From Coprococcus sp. OM04-5BH (GTDB lineage: Bacteria > Bacillota > Clostridia > Lachnospirales > Lachnospiraceae), in contig NZ_QULM01000001.1 of the NCBI RefSeq assembly GCF_003482105.1, positions 806,001 through 870,000 of the forward strand: a stretch of 64,000 nt of DNA, read 5' to 3'. The notes under the pieces were generated by a model that saw only the letters and a list, made by a program, of their open reading frames with translations, searched no databases and was not told the origin of the DNA. The translations under genes were made by a program, and so were the position numbers. Positions 52,764 through 61,339 of the stretch are shown here, piece by piece (the stretch's first letter is position 1; each line of letters begins with the position of its first letter).

Positions 52764-54185
52764 TTAGTAAGCAAGTATTTTTTTCTTTACACACTTCATT
52801 AGTACGGCAGAAATAATTGCAGAAACTATCTCTGCAAATGGAAATGTAAGCCATACGATCCATGGTGCCGCGTGATCAGCTGTGACAGCGATAGTCAGGA
52901 GATAAGCTACAGGAATGACAAACAGGAACTGTCTGCATACTGAGATCACAAGAGATTCCATTCCTCGGTTAAGGGACTGGAATATACCCTGACAAGCGAT
53001 ATTTGCACCGGCAAAGATATAACTTAATGAGATGATACGCATGGCAGACATGCACAGATTTCTTGTATCTCCCGAGAGCCCGAAGAAGCTGGAGAATGGA
53101 GCTGCCAGTGCTTCTACAAGCAACAGCCCGGATGCCATTATTATGGTGGTATAGAGCAGACCATATCTTATGCCGTCCTTCACACGTTCGTTATTTTTCA
53201 TGCCGTAGCTATAGGATACTATAGGGGTTATAGCATCTCTCATTCCGAATGCGGCAAATAATATAAACTGCTGGATCTTGTAATACAGACCATAGGCAGT
53301 GACTACATTTTCGTTTATCTTTACAAATATAACATTGAGCAGGTAGGTCATCACGGACATCAGTGCCTGTGCGATGATGGCAGGAAGACCTGTTGCATAG
53401 ATATTTTTTATTATGTTTCCCGATGGCAGAATGAATCTTGAACTATTCTTTATCTCCTTATCCTTTGTCACATGAAATACTATTCCACATAACAGGGATA
53501 TTACCTGACCGATAACTGTTGCGTAGGCGGCACCGGCAACTCCGAGCTTGGGAAATCCAAGAAGTCCATATATAAGTATAGGATCCAGTATGATGTTTGA
53601 CACTGCACCGGCTATCTGGGCTATGGTTGAGTACATGCTTCTGCCTGTTGCCTGGAGAACCTTTTCGTACAGAGAAAATCCCAGAACGCCAAATGAATAG
53701 CAGCAGCATATACGCAGATAGTCATTTGCCATGTCCTTGATCACAGGATTGGTGGTCTGGGAGGATATGTAGATATCTGTGCCACATAATCCAAAGACCA
53801 GGAATATAATGTATATTACAGCCATAAGAAATATTCCGTTGCCTACTGTCCTGTTGGCTCGGTCATGATTTTTTTCACCAAGACTTCTTGCCAGAAGTAC
53901 ATTTACACCGACGCCGGTACCTATTCCTACAGCTACCATAAGCATCTGTACAGGGAATGCCAGAGTAAGGGCGTTTAGTGCCTGTTCACCGGTTCCCTTT
54001 ATATTTGCCACAAAAGCACTGTCCACTATATTGTAGACGGCCTGCAGCATCATGGATATTATCATAGGTATACCCATGTTTAACATAAGCCTGTTCACCG
54101 GCATGGTTTCCATTTTGTTTTTTGCCGGGACTGTTTTGTTTTTGGGGTCAGCTAGTAAGATTTCGTTTTGGTTTTGTTCTTTCAT
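52764..54185 (-). CDS. MATE-family multidrug/sodium exporter
   Basis: The 473-residue protein has twelve predicted membrane helices in two similar halves. It starts its core with MLNMGIPMIISMMLQAVYNIVDSAFVA and has the typical GTGVGVNVLLARSLGEKN and ATGRSMYSTIAQI segments. MATE proteins export cationic drugs or metabolites in exchange for Na+ or H+. The start has AGGAGG 8 bases upstream. A strong hairpin with a T run lies in its leader, so expression may be attenuated. Confidence 0.92.
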   Translation of the reverse strand: MKEQNQNEILLADPKNKTVPAKNKMETMPVNRLMLNMGIPMIISMMLQAVYNIVDSAFVANIKGTGEQALNALTLAFPVQMLMVAVGIGTGVGVNVLLARSLGEKNHDRANRTVGNGIFLMAVIYIIFLVFGLCGTDIYISSQTTNPVIKDMANDYLRICCCYSFGVLGFSLYEKVLQATGRSMYSTIAQIAGAVSNIILDPILIYGLLGFPKLGVAGAAYATVIGQVISLLCGIVFHVTKDKEIKNSSRFILPSGNIIKNIYATGLPAIIAQALMSVMTYLLNVIFVKINENVVTAYGLYYKIQQFILFAAFGMRDAITPIVSYSYGMKNNERVKDGIRYGLLYTTIIMASGLLLVEALAAPFSSFFGLSGDTRNLCMSAMRIISLSYIFAGANIACQGIFQSLNRGMESLVISVCRQFLFVIPVAYLLTIAVTADHAAPWIVWLTFPFAEIVSAIISAVLMKCVKKKILAY

Positions 54186-54226
54186 GTTGTGATATCCTCC
54201 TGAAAATGTATAGGCGGTGGTAAGAT

Positions 54227-54320
54227 GCCATCATGATATTGCATTTACCTTCCTGCTATAACAAAAAATGCGTGTAATCCTGCAGATATACTGCACCAGA
54301 TTACACGCATTAATAGCAGG
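54227..54320 (-). promoter_or_regulatory. Leader hairpin with T run before the MATE gene
   Basis: Read on the minus strand, CCTGCTAT (outer arm, 54313-54320) is followed by AATGCGTGTAATC, a 19-base loop, GATTACACGCATT, TTTTG and then ATAGCAGG (outer partner). The inner 13-bp stem plus T run looks like an intrinsic terminator in the 5' leader about 80 bases before the start codon. The outer 8-bp stem could form a larger structure. Attenuation is an inference. Confidence 0.55.
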
Positions 54321-54529
54321 TATCATATGACATACCCTGTAACATCAAAAAACAAAATTCAAAAATGCTGGATTTACATCTTGTGATTACACTAAATTTT
54401 TCTCCGCTATGATAACACAAAAAACATTTTTATGTAAGAAAAATTTTAGATACAGGTTGAGAATTCAATATAGAATGATTGGGAAAATTGAGTTGACCGT
54501 GGTTTGTATTTAATAATAAAAAAATATCC

Positions 54530-54575
54530 TTGACAATACCTAGGGTGATTGTTAGAATAACAGCGTTACAGTAAC
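54530..54575 (+). promoter_or_regulatory. tetR-type promoter and operator
   Basis: TTGACA (54530-54535), 17 bp, TAGAAT (54553-54558), followed by the palindrome GTTACAGTAAC (54565-54575) near the expected transcription start. The palindrome is a likely site for the TetR protein encoded 30 bases downstream. Confidence 0.7.
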
Positions 54576-54605
54576 AATGTTATTAAATAAAATACGGAGG
54601 TGGGA

Positions 54606-55211
54606 ATGAGACAGGAGACAGCAGGGGTTACGGAATCCCTTTTAGACAGTGCTAAAAAAGAATTTCTGAAATATGGTTTTCATGATGCCAGTCTTAGAAG
54701 GATTTCTGCAGATAGTGGTGTCAGCACCAATTCCATATACACAAGATTTAAGGACAAGGCAGGTCTGTTTTCTGCGGTGGTCAAGCCGGCAGCAGACGGA
54801 CTTATGGATATGTATCTTGGAAGTATAAGTGCGGCAGCTGACAGCGGTGACGCAGATAAGGCAGAGTCTTTCGGCGAACAGGGGACAGATCTGGTATTGA
54901 AATATATATATGCCAACTTTGATGTGTTCCGGCTGATATTCTGTTGTTCTGCAGGTACAGAATACGAGAATTATTTTGACAGTCTGGTGGCAATCGAAGA
55001 GAAGTACTACAGGTTGTTTGTAGATCAGTATTCAACTGTGGATAACAGGGTGAATGATTTCTTTATCCATGTAATGTGCAGTACAGGCTGGCGTTATATT
55101 TATGAGATAGTAACTCATAAACTGGAGTATAAGGACGCAGTTGAGCTTATGGCATACATTCAGACCTTCAATCAGGCAGGCTGGCGATCAGTGATCGAAG
55201 GAGTCAGATAA
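54606..55211 (+). CDS. TetR/AcrR-family regulator
   Basis: ATG 54606 follows GGAGG by 5 bases; a GTG at 54600 is too close. The 201-residue protein has the TetR helix-turn-helix (residues about 8-55: AKKEFLKYGFHDASLRRISA, SGVSTNSIYTRFKDKAGLF) and a helical ligand domain. It reads toward the ABC exporter pair 230 bases downstream, which it may control together with its own promoter. The ligand is unknown. Confidence 0.9.
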   Translation: MRQETAGVTESLLDSAKKEFLKYGFHDASLRRISADSGVSTNSIYTRFKDKAGLFSAVVKPAADGLMDMYLGSISAAADSGDADKAESFGEQGTDLVLKYIYANFDVFRLIFCCSAGTEYENYFDSLVAIEEKYYRLFVDQYSTVDNRVNDFFIHVMCSTGWRYIYEIVTHKLEYKDAVELMAYIQTFNQAGWRSVIEGVR

Positions 55212-55216
55212 CGTAG

Positions 55217-55239
55217 CATACATGCATATAATGTATGCG
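55217..55239. repeat. Palindrome after the TetR gene
   Basis: GCATACAT and ATGTATGC flank a 7-base centre. There is no T run, so it is not an obvious terminator; a second hairpin (GGCAGTA-GCAA-TACTGCC, 55265-55282) follows. Confidence 0.4.
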
Positions 55240-55300
55240 TAACATGAATAAACAATTAATACAGGGCAGTAGCAATACTGCCTAAAAAATCACAATACAG

Positions 55301-55314
55301 TTAGATGAAACTAA
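55301..55314. promoter_or_regulatory. TTAG-N6-CTAA box 1, before the ABC exporter
   Basis: TTAGATGAAACTAA lies 131 bases upstream of the GTG at 55445 and directly before a possible -10 (TATAGT, 55316-55321). It is one of four such sites between 55.3 and 60.8 kb, proposed targets of the DtxR-type protein at 60308. Confidence 0.55.
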
Positions 55315-55397
55315 TTATAGTAAGAATAATGTAACCATGAAGGATAGACAAAAAAAGTGTAAAACAAATGTGTCAGATGTTACATGAAAAAATAAAG

Positions 55398-55423
55398 CAC
55401 GCCATCACCTTGTGAGCCGTGCT
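55398..55423 (+). repeat. GCACG-type leader hairpin, copy 3
   Basis: GCACG pairs with CGTGC, and TCAC with GTGA inside, in a 26-base leader element just before the ribosome site of the ABC exporter. It is closely similar to the element at 31931. Confidence 0.5.
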
Positions 55424-55444
55424 ATGAAGTAAGGAGGAATAAAA

Positions 55445-57232
55445 GTGAAAGAGAAAAAACAGGGAGACCTTAGCAGGCTCATGTACTATGCTGGAGACCA
55501 TAAGTATTTTACCTATGCATCCCTGGTGCTGGCAGCATTAAGTGCGTTGATCGCACTGGTTCCATTTTATTACATATGGAAGATCATGAAAGAGGTTCTT
55601 GAGGTAAGACCAAATTACAGTGAGGCTGTCCATATAAAAGAATATGGCTGGATGGCGGTGGCATTTGCATTGATCGCCATGGTCATATATATTGCGGCAC
55701 TCATGTGCTCCCACAAGGCAGCCTTCAGGGTTCAGGTCAACATGCGTACAGCCATGATGAACCATATAATGAAGCTTCCCCTTGGCTATGTGGAGTCAGA
55801 GGGAACAGGTAAGATCCGAAAGATCGTTGCAGATTCATCAGCAGCAACAGAGACATACCTTGCTCATAACCTTCCGGATAAGGTGGTGTCATTTGCAACA
55901 CCTGTAGGACTTCTTGCCATGATGATGGTATTCGACTACAGGCTGGGACTTATAAGCCTCATACCTGCGGTTATAGCATTTGCTCTTATGGGAACCCTTA
56001 TGATGGGCCCCAAGATGGCAGAGGATATGAAGCAGTACCAGAACGCTCTTGAAACCATGTCAGCCGAAGCGGTTGAGTATGTGAGAGGTGTTCCGGTGGT
56101 TAAGACCTTCGGACAGACAGTGTTCAGCTTCAAGAGATTTAAGAATGCCATTGACGAGTACGAGAAGTGGACTCTGGGATACACCAAGAACATGATGGTT
56201 CCCATGGTGGCATTTACCACTTCTGCAAATGGTATATTTGCAGCACTCATTATAGCTGCCTATGTATTCACAGGTCATGGAGTGACAGACAAGTTCATTC
56301 TTAACCTTATATTCTACATACTCATAACATCAGTGCTTACAGTAACCCTGATGAAGATAGCATTTGCAGGAGAATCACAGCTTATGGTAAGGGACGCCAT
56401 CAACAGAATGGACGGGATACTTAATATGGAGCTACTGCCTGAACCGGCAGATGGTCAGACACCAAAGGATACATCCGTTGAGCTTGACAAGGTTGTATTC
56501 TCATATGCGGGCGCTGACAAAAATGCGGTTGATGGTATCAGCCTTAAGATAGCTTCCGGCGAGCATGTGGCGTTCGTTGGACCATCCGGTGGTGGTAAGA
56601 CCACTCTTGCGTCGCTGATCGCAAGATTCTGGGATGTGAACAGCGGAGCCGTTAAGATCGGCGGGGTAAATGTAAAGGACATAAACAGTGAGACCCTGAT
56701 GAATGAGGTTTCCTATGTATTCCAGGACAGCCGTCTTCTTAAGATGAGCATACTTGAGAACATCAGGATGGGCAGACCTGACGCCACCGATGCGGAGGTT
56801 ATGGAAGCCCTTAAGAATGCCCAGTGTATGGACATAATAGAGAAGTTCCCTGACGGAGTGAACACAGTGATCGGATCAAAGGGTGTATATGTATCAGGCG
56901 GTGAGGCACAGAGATTATCCATCGCCAGAGCGTTTTTAAAGAATGCACCGATACTTATCCTTGATGAGGCAACTGCATTTGCAGATCCTGATAATGAGAG
57001 ACAGGTTCAGAAGGCATTTGAGGCGTTGTCCAAGGATAAGACAGTTATCATGATCGCCCATAGGTTATCTACAGTTACAAATGCTGACAGGATATATGTT
57101 CTTGCTGATGGCAGGATTGCCGAGAACGGAACTCATGATGAGCTTAACAGTGCAAATGGAATATATACCCACATGTGGAGTGAATATAATAAATCCGTTA
57201 AATGGAAGGTGGGAAAGGCAGGTGCAGTATAA
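55445..57232 (+). CDS. ABC exporter half-transporter A (membrane plus ATPase domain)
   Basis: GTG 55445 follows AAGGAGG. The 595-residue protein has six membrane helices (residues about 20-310) and an ATPase domain with Walker A GPSGGGKTT (about 379), signature VSGGEAQRLSIARAF (about 483), Walker B ILILDEATAFADPDNE and the switch His in IAHRLS. The AFADPDNE D-loop, in place of ASLD, recalls YbtPQ/IrtAB-type siderophore-linked exporter-fold importers. The next gene starts on the base after its stop, so the two form a heterodimer. A TTAG-N6-CTAA box in front suggests metal control. Confidence 0.88.
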   Translation: MKEKKQGDLSRLMYYAGDHKYFTYASLVLAALSALIALVPFYYIWKIMKEVLEVRPNYSEAVHIKEYGWMAVAFALIAMVIYIAALMCSHKAAFRVQVNMRTAMMNHIMKLPLGYVESEGTGKIRKIVADSSAATETYLAHNLPDKVVSFATPVGLLAMMMVFDYRLGLISLIPAVIAFALMGTLMMGPKMAEDMKQYQNALETMSAEAVEYVRGVPVVKTFGQTVFSFKRFKNAIDEYEKWTLGYTKNMMVPMVAFTTSANGIFAALIIAAYVFTGHGVTDKFILNLIFYILITSVLTVTLMKIAFAGESQLMVRDAINRMDGILNMELLPEPADGQTPKDTSVELDKVVFSYAGADKNAVDGISLKIASGEHVAFVGPSGGGKTTLASLIARFWDVNSGAVKIGGVNVKDINSETLMNEVSYVFQDSRLLKMSILENIRMGRPDATDAEVMEALKNAQCMDIIEKFPDGVNTVIGSKGVYVSGGEAQRLSIARAFLKNAPILILDEATAFADPDNERQVQKAFEALSKDKTVIMIAHRLSTVTNADRIYVLADGRIAENGTHDELNSANGIYTHMWSEYNKSVKWKVGKAGAV

Positions 57233-58966
57233 ATGATAGAGAAGTTAAAACACAAATACGCATTATCTGAAAAGGGTGCAAATGGAATGGTAAGAGCTTT
57301 TATTGCCGTTACTGTTTCAAACCTTGTACTTATGCTTCCTGTAGGGCTTTTGTATGAGCTTGCTTCATATCTCCTGGAGGGAGAGGTGCCAAGGGAGAAG
57401 CTTTCCTTCTTCATAATCGGAATAGTGGCAGTCCTTGCCCTGATTGCGGCAGCAACGGTGTTCCAGTACAGATCCACCTTCCTTTCAACTTATATTGAAA
57501 GTGGTGTAAGGCGTAGGGCACTGGCTGAGAAGCTCAGAAAGATCCCGATTTCCTTCTTCAGCAAGAAGGATCTGGCAGACCTGACAAATACTATCATGGG
57601 GGACTGTGCCATGATAGAGACAGGCTCATCTCATTGGATACCTGAGCTGGTTGGTGCCATTATCTCAACTACTATCATTGTAATAAGTCTGTTCTTCTTT
57701 GACTGGAGGATGGCACTGGCAGCAGTATGGGTAATGCCAATTGCTTTCATAATAGTATTAAGCTCAAGAAGTGTCATGGGCAGGCTCCAGGGAAAGGCGT
57801 CAGAATACAAGGTGGCATGCCTTGATGGTATACAGGAAGGCCTTGAGACCATGAGAGACCTTAAGTCATACAACATGACAGAAAACTATATGGAAGGTCT
57901 GACAAAGAAGATCAAGGCTGTGGAGAAGCATGCCATTGTGTCGGAATTTGCAAATGCTGCTTTTGTATGTACAGCACAGATGATACTTAAGCTTGGTATA
58001 GCCACAACAGCAGTTGTTGGAAGTGCTCTTCTCATAAAGGGAGATATAACATTGCTTACATTCTTCATGTTTCTTCTTGTGGTAACAAGAATGTATGAGC
58101 CACTCCAGATATCACTCCAGAATCTGGCGGCGGTTATCAGCCTTGATGTTAATTGTAAGAGAATGGATGAGATCATTTCACATCCTGAGCAGACAGGTAA
58201 AGATGAACTTACAAATAATGGATATGACATTACATTTGACCATGTTGCATTTGCCTATGACAATGGAGAGCAGGTGCTTTCAGATGTAAGCTTCACAGCA
58301 AAGCAGGGGGAGGTTACAGCTCTTATAGGTCCTTCGGGTGGCGGTAAGACTACAGTTTCAAGACTTGCTGCAAGGTTCTGGGACAATGACAAGGGAGCAA
58401 TTACAGTAGGTGGGATGAACGTTTCAGATATTGATCCTGAGAAATTGCTTACATTATTCTCCATTGTGTTCCAGGACGTTACGCTGTTTAATAACACCAT
58501 CATGGAGAACATAAGAATCGGTAGAAAGGACGCAACTGACGAAGAGGTTATGGCAGCTGCAAGGCTTGCCAACTGCGAGGATTTCATTGAGCGTATGCCG
58601 GACAAATGGAACAGTATGATAGGTGAGAACGGCTCGGAGTTGTCAGGTGGTGAGAGACAGAGGATATCAATAGCAAGAGCCTTCTTAAAGGACGCTCCGA
58701 TAATTCTCATGGATGAGGCTACAGCTTCTCTTGATGTTGACAATGAGTCCCTTATACAGGAGTCATTGTCCAAGCTGATCAAGGATAAGACAGTTCTTAT
58801 CATTGCCCACAGAATGAGAACGGTAGACGGCGTAGATAAGATAGTGGTATTAAAGGACGGAACAGTGGCAGAGTCAGGAACTCCTGCAGAACTTAAGACT
58901 GCAAATGGTATCTATCGTCATATGGTGGATACACAGTTACAGTCCGAGCAGTGGAAATATGCATAA
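57233..58966 (+). CDS. ABC exporter half-transporter B (membrane plus ATPase domain)
   Basis: The ATG is adjacent to the stop of half A (TAAATG). The 577-residue protein has six membrane helices (about residues 20-300), Walker A GPSGGGKTT (about 366), signature LSGGERQRISIARAF (about 470), Walker B IILMDEATASLDVDNE and H-loop IAHRMR. It has canonical motifs, while half A has a changed D-loop and signature, which suggests an asymmetric heterodimer. The substrate is unknown; siderophore, haem or drug transport are options. Confidence 0.88.
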   Translation: MIEKLKHKYALSEKGANGMVRAFIAVTVSNLVLMLPVGLLYELASYLLEGEVPREKLSFFIIGIVAVLALIAAATVFQYRSTFLSTYIESGVRRRALAEKLRKIPISFFSKKDLADLTNTIMGDCAMIETGSSHWIPELVGAIISTTIIVISLFFFDWRMALAAVWVMPIAFIIVLSSRSVMGRLQGKASEYKVACLDGIQEGLETMRDLKSYNMTENYMEGLTKKIKAVEKHAIVSEFANAAFVCTAQMILKLGIATTAVVGSALLIKGDITLLTFFMFLLVVTRMYEPLQISLQNLAAVISLDVNCKRMDEIISHPEQTGKDELTNNGYDITFDHVAFAYDNGEQVLSDVSFTAKQGEVTALIGPSGGGKTTVSRLAARFWDNDKGAITVGGMNVSDIDPEKLLTLFSIVFQDVTLFNNTIMENIRIGRKDATDEEVMAAARLANCEDFIERMPDKWNSMIGENGSELSGGERQRISIARAFLKDAPIILMDEATASLDVDNESLIQESLSKLIKDKTVLIIAHRMRTVDGVDKIVVLKDGTVAESGTPAELKTANGIYRHMVDTQLQSEQWKYA

Positions 58967-59032
58967 AGTATCAGACGAATGAGATAAGATTCTCAATAAC
59001 TCATATGTGATAATACTTATCAATACATAATA

Positions 59033-59066
59033 TTGACAAAAGATGTAAGTTAGTCTAGTCTAACTT
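59033..59066 (+). promoter_or_regulatory. Promoter overlapped by TTAG-N6-CTAA box 2
   Basis: TTGACA (59033-59038), 17 bp, TAGTCT (59056-59061). The palindrome AAGTTAG-TCTAGT-CTAACTT (59047-59066) covers the -10 box, so a bound repressor would block transcription of DUF3793 and flavodoxin. Confidence 0.65.
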
Positions 59067-59108
59067 CCGTGATATATCATGATATTCAATTAAGTGGAGA
59101 TAGTAATT

Positions 59109-59696
59109 ATGCCAATAAACGAAATACTTGCAGTGAAGTCCAAGCAGGATATAGTCAATAACACAAAGTTGAAGTTGGCTATTAATTGTGCCCCTATTTT
59201 AAAGGGAAGTAAGGCTGCTCACATAATAACGGTGTCCCTCCAGGAGTTTAATATAATAAAGGAGCTCTTAAAGGGTACAGGGATATCCTGTTATCTGCTG
59301 AGAGGAAGGTACGACTCCTTCAATCTTTATTTATATAGAAGAGATATGATCGAGACGTATCTGGCAGGAGAAGACGTAAAGGATTTTCTTAAGATCTACG
59401 GCTACGAAACCGGAAACTTTCCGCAGATGTTGGTGAGACTGTCTGAGAGAAGTAAGGAATTCTGCAACAATGCAAATGAATTTCCTCATGAAATAGGTGT
59501 ATTTCTGGAATATCCTCTCGGAGATGTGAAGGGCTTTATAGAGAACAAGGGTAAGAACTCCCTGTATGCCGGATACTGGAAGGTGTACATGAACCGGGCT
59601 GCTACAAGAAGGCTTTTTGAGAGATTTGATGAGGAGCGGGAGCAGGTAGTGAGACAGATCCTTGATGGAGCAAGTATCCGTGAGGTCATGGTATAG
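59109..59696 (+). CDS. DUF3793 family protein
   Basis: ATG 59109 has GTGGAG 9 bases upstream; the frame is open 15 bases further. The 195-residue protein has the family marks CAPILKGSKAAHIITVS, a basic LLRGRYDSFNLYLYRRD and the signature EIGVFLEYPLGDVKGFIENKG followed by GYWKVYMN. DUF3793 proteins in Clostridia are commonly found beside flavodoxin and metal-transport genes, as here, but have no known activity. It is co-transcribed with the flavodoxin gene 37 bases downstream. Confidence 0.85.
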   Translation: MPINEILAVKSKQDIVNNTKLKLAINCAPILKGSKAAHIITVSLQEFNIIKELLKGTGISCYLLRGRYDSFNLYLYRRDMIETYLAGEDVKDFLKIYGYETGNFPQMLVRLSERSKEFCNNANEFPHEIGVFLEYPLGDVKGFIENKGKNSLYAGYWKVYMNRAATRRLFERFDEEREQVVRQILDGASIREVMV

Positions 59697-59733
59697 CTAA
59701 AATAAGCAATTGATAAGAAAGGCGGAAGAATAA

Positions 59734-60165
59734 ATGTCAAAAGTAAGTATTATTTACTGGAGTGGAACAGGTAACACAGAGGCCATGGCTTTTTATATTG
59801 CAGAGGGTGCAAAGGAAGCGGGAGCAGAGGTTAATATGGTTACTGCAGACAGTGCGTCGGCAGCAGATATTGCAGATGTGACAGCAGTTGCACTTGGATG
59901 TCCTTCAATGGGTGTTGAGGTTCTTGAGGAGACTACTATGGAGCCTCTTATGTGCGAGCTTGACGGAGTGATCTCAGGCAAGAACGTAGCACTTTTCGGT
60001 TCATACGGCTGGGGTGATGGCCAGTGGATGAGAGACTGGGAAGGAAGAGTAACAGGCGACGGAGCAACACTTGTAAATGACGAGGGCATTATCTGTAACG
60101 CAGCACCGGATGACAGTGTGGCAGAGCAGTTAAAGGATCTTGGGCGTACTCTGGCAGGTCTGTAA
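59734..60165 (+). CDS. Flavodoxin
   Basis: AAGGCGG lies upstream of the ATG. This 143-residue short-chain flavodoxin has the FMN phosphate loop WSGTGNTEAM (residues 9-18), the 60s loop GCPSMGVEVLEE and the 90s loop GSYGWGDGQWMRDW. It carries low-potential electrons and typically replaces ferredoxin when iron is scarce, which fits its place behind a metal-regulated promoter. Confidence 0.93.
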   Translation: MSKVSIIYWSGTGNTEAMAFYIAEGAKEAGAEVNMVTADSASAADIADVTAVALGCPSMGVEVLEETTMEPLMCELDGVISGKNVALFGSYGWGDGQWMRDWEGRVTGDGATLVNDEGIICNAAPDDSVAEQLKDLGRTLAGL

Positions 60166-60207
60166 GGTACGGGCTGTATGAACACCCTGTCAGCAGGACA
60201 ATTGGTA

Positions 60208-60255
60208 TTGACATGTGATTATAAACTGATTATACTAATGGTTAGTTAAAACTAA
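60208..60255 (+). promoter_or_regulatory. Promoter with TTAG-N6-CTAA box 3
   Basis: TTGACA (60208-60213), 17 bp, TATACT (60231-60236), then TTAGTTAAAACTAA (60242-60255) at the expected transcription start of the DtxR-type gene. This suggests autoregulation. Confidence 0.7.
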
Positions 60256-60307
60256 TGTTTGTAAGTATATTATAACAAGCAAAGAATATCGATAGGGGTT
60301 GCAGTAT

Positions 60308-60697
60308 ATGCAGAGTCAGAATATAGGAAAATCAAAAGAGGACTATCTTGAAGCAATACTTATGCAGATAGACAAGAACGGTGCATGCAGGGTTACGGAC
60401 GTTGCCAATCAGCTTGGCTTCAGTAAGCCCAGTGTCAGTGTTGCACTTAAGAAGCTTGAAGATGATGGATACATCGAGAAGTGTGACTGGCGGGTTGTTC
60501 TTACTGAAAAGGGAGAAGCAATAGCCAGGAGGATGCTTGATAAGCACCATACCTTCTACAAGCTGTTTGTACATATGGGAATAGATGACGTGGTAGCTGA
60601 GCACGAGGCCTGTCAGGTGGAGCATATTATAAGTGATGACAGCTTTGCAAGGATCGTGGCTTATCTTACAGAATCAGCACCAGAGTTATTACAATAG
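60308..60697 (+). CDS. DtxR/MntR-family metal-dependent regulator
   Basis: ATG 60308 has AGGGG 9 bases upstream. The 129-residue protein has an N-terminal winged helix (about residues 25-70, TDVANQLGFSKPSVSVALKK) and the DtxR dimer/metal domain, without an SH3 domain. Putative ligands are Asp12 and Glu15 (SKEDYLEA, as in MntR Asp8/Glu11), His80 or His81 and the trio Cys102, Glu105, His106 in EACQVEHI, as in DtxR. So helix 1 is MntR-like and the second site DtxR-like. It probably binds Fe(II) or Mn(II) and the four TTAG-N6-CTAA boxes nearby. Confidence 0.88.
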   Translation: MQSQNIGKSKEDYLEAILMQIDKNGACRVTDVANQLGFSKPSVSVALKKLEDDGYIEKCDWRVVLTEKGEAIARRMLDKHHTFYKLFVHMGIDDVVAEHEACQVEHIISDDSFARIVAYLTESAPELLQ

Positions 60698-60749
60698 CAT
60701 GAAGGTTTGTTGGTTTCCATCATGGGATTTAAGTTCTGTTGGAAGGGTA

Positions 60750-60763
60750 TTAGTTGATGCTAA
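60750..60763. promoter_or_regulatory. TTAG-N6-CTAA box 4, before the DUF6110/P1B-ATPase genes
   Basis: TTAGTTGATGCTAA lies 147 bases upstream of the ATG at 60910. TTGGAA (60739) and TAATAA (60761) with 16 bp between them could be a promoter overlapping it. Confidence 0.5.
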
Positions 60764-60827
60764 TAAAAATTAACTTCTTAATTCTGTTTTCATAGTGGTA
60801 ATATGACTACATAAGCAAATATCAAAC

Positions 60828-60854
60828 GTGCCGTCAGGTTATGCCTGGCGGCAT
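60828..60854 (+). repeat. Stable leader hairpin before the DUF6110-like gene
   Basis: GTGCCGTCAGG pairs with CCTGGCGGCAT over 11 bp with two G-U pairs and a 5-base loop. There is no T run directly after it, so it is a leader structure or weak terminator. Confidence 0.5.
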
Positions 60855-60909
60855 AACACATATTAGAAATAACACATAATAAATAATTAAAGCTAAGGAG
60901 GACTTTATT

Positions 60910-61224
60910 ATGAAGTGGTCAAAAATAGGATTATTTGCAGGTGGACTTTTATTTGGAACAGCAGGCGTATCAATACTGTCAAGTAAGGATGCCAAGAAGG
61001 TATATACAGGTTGCACAGCGGCCGTTTTAAGAGGAAAAGACAGTGTTATGAAGACTGTTACGAAGGTTAAAGAGAACTGTGAAGATATCTACGAGGATGC
61101 AGTTGATATCAACGAGGCAAGATATAAGAAGGACGAGGAGCTTGAGTTAGAGAAGGCAAGAGCGATCGTTGAGGCTCATGAAAGCCAGGCTGTTACTGAG
61201 GAGGCAGAAGCTGTCGAGGAATAA
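60910..61224 (+). CDS. DUF6110-like small membrane-anchored protein
   Basis: AAGGAGG precedes the ATG. The 104-residue protein has one N-terminal glycine-rich membrane segment (KIGLFAGGLLFGTAGVSIL), then a Ser/Lys-rich part, KKVYTGCTAAVLRG with a single Cys, and a long charged helix with an acidic end. This matches the small proteins (DUF6110 as I recall) encoded next to P1B metal ATPases in Clostridia. It may be an accessory subunit or metal chaperone of the ATPase 115 bases downstream. Confidence 0.7.
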   Translation: MKWSKIGLFAGGLLFGTAGVSILSSKDAKKVYTGCTAAVLRGKDSVMKTVTKVKENCEDIYEDAVDINEARYKKDEELELEKARAIVEAHESQAVTEEAEAVEE

Positions 61225-61256
61225 TCAATATCCGGTGTTTTTACAGAAGGATTGTG

Positions 61257-61289
61257 GAGGAGGGACAACATTTTATGCTGTCCTTCTTC
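61257..61289 (+). repeat. Hairpin between DUF6110-like and ATPase genes
   Basis: GAGGAGGGACA (61257-61267) pairs with TGTCCTTCTTC (61279-61289) over 11 bp with two G-U pairs. No T run follows, so it may tune or stabilise the mRNA between the two genes. Confidence 0.5.
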
Positions 61290-61339
61290 TACTGTAAGGA
61301 TATGAAAGATATCTAAGATAACGAAGGAGCAAAAGATTT

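Noticed and set aside
55265..55282. Hairpin GGCAGTA-GCAA-TACTGCC as terminator of the TetR gene
   Set aside because: The following sequence is TAAAAAATC with no T run on the coding strand, so termination is not supported.
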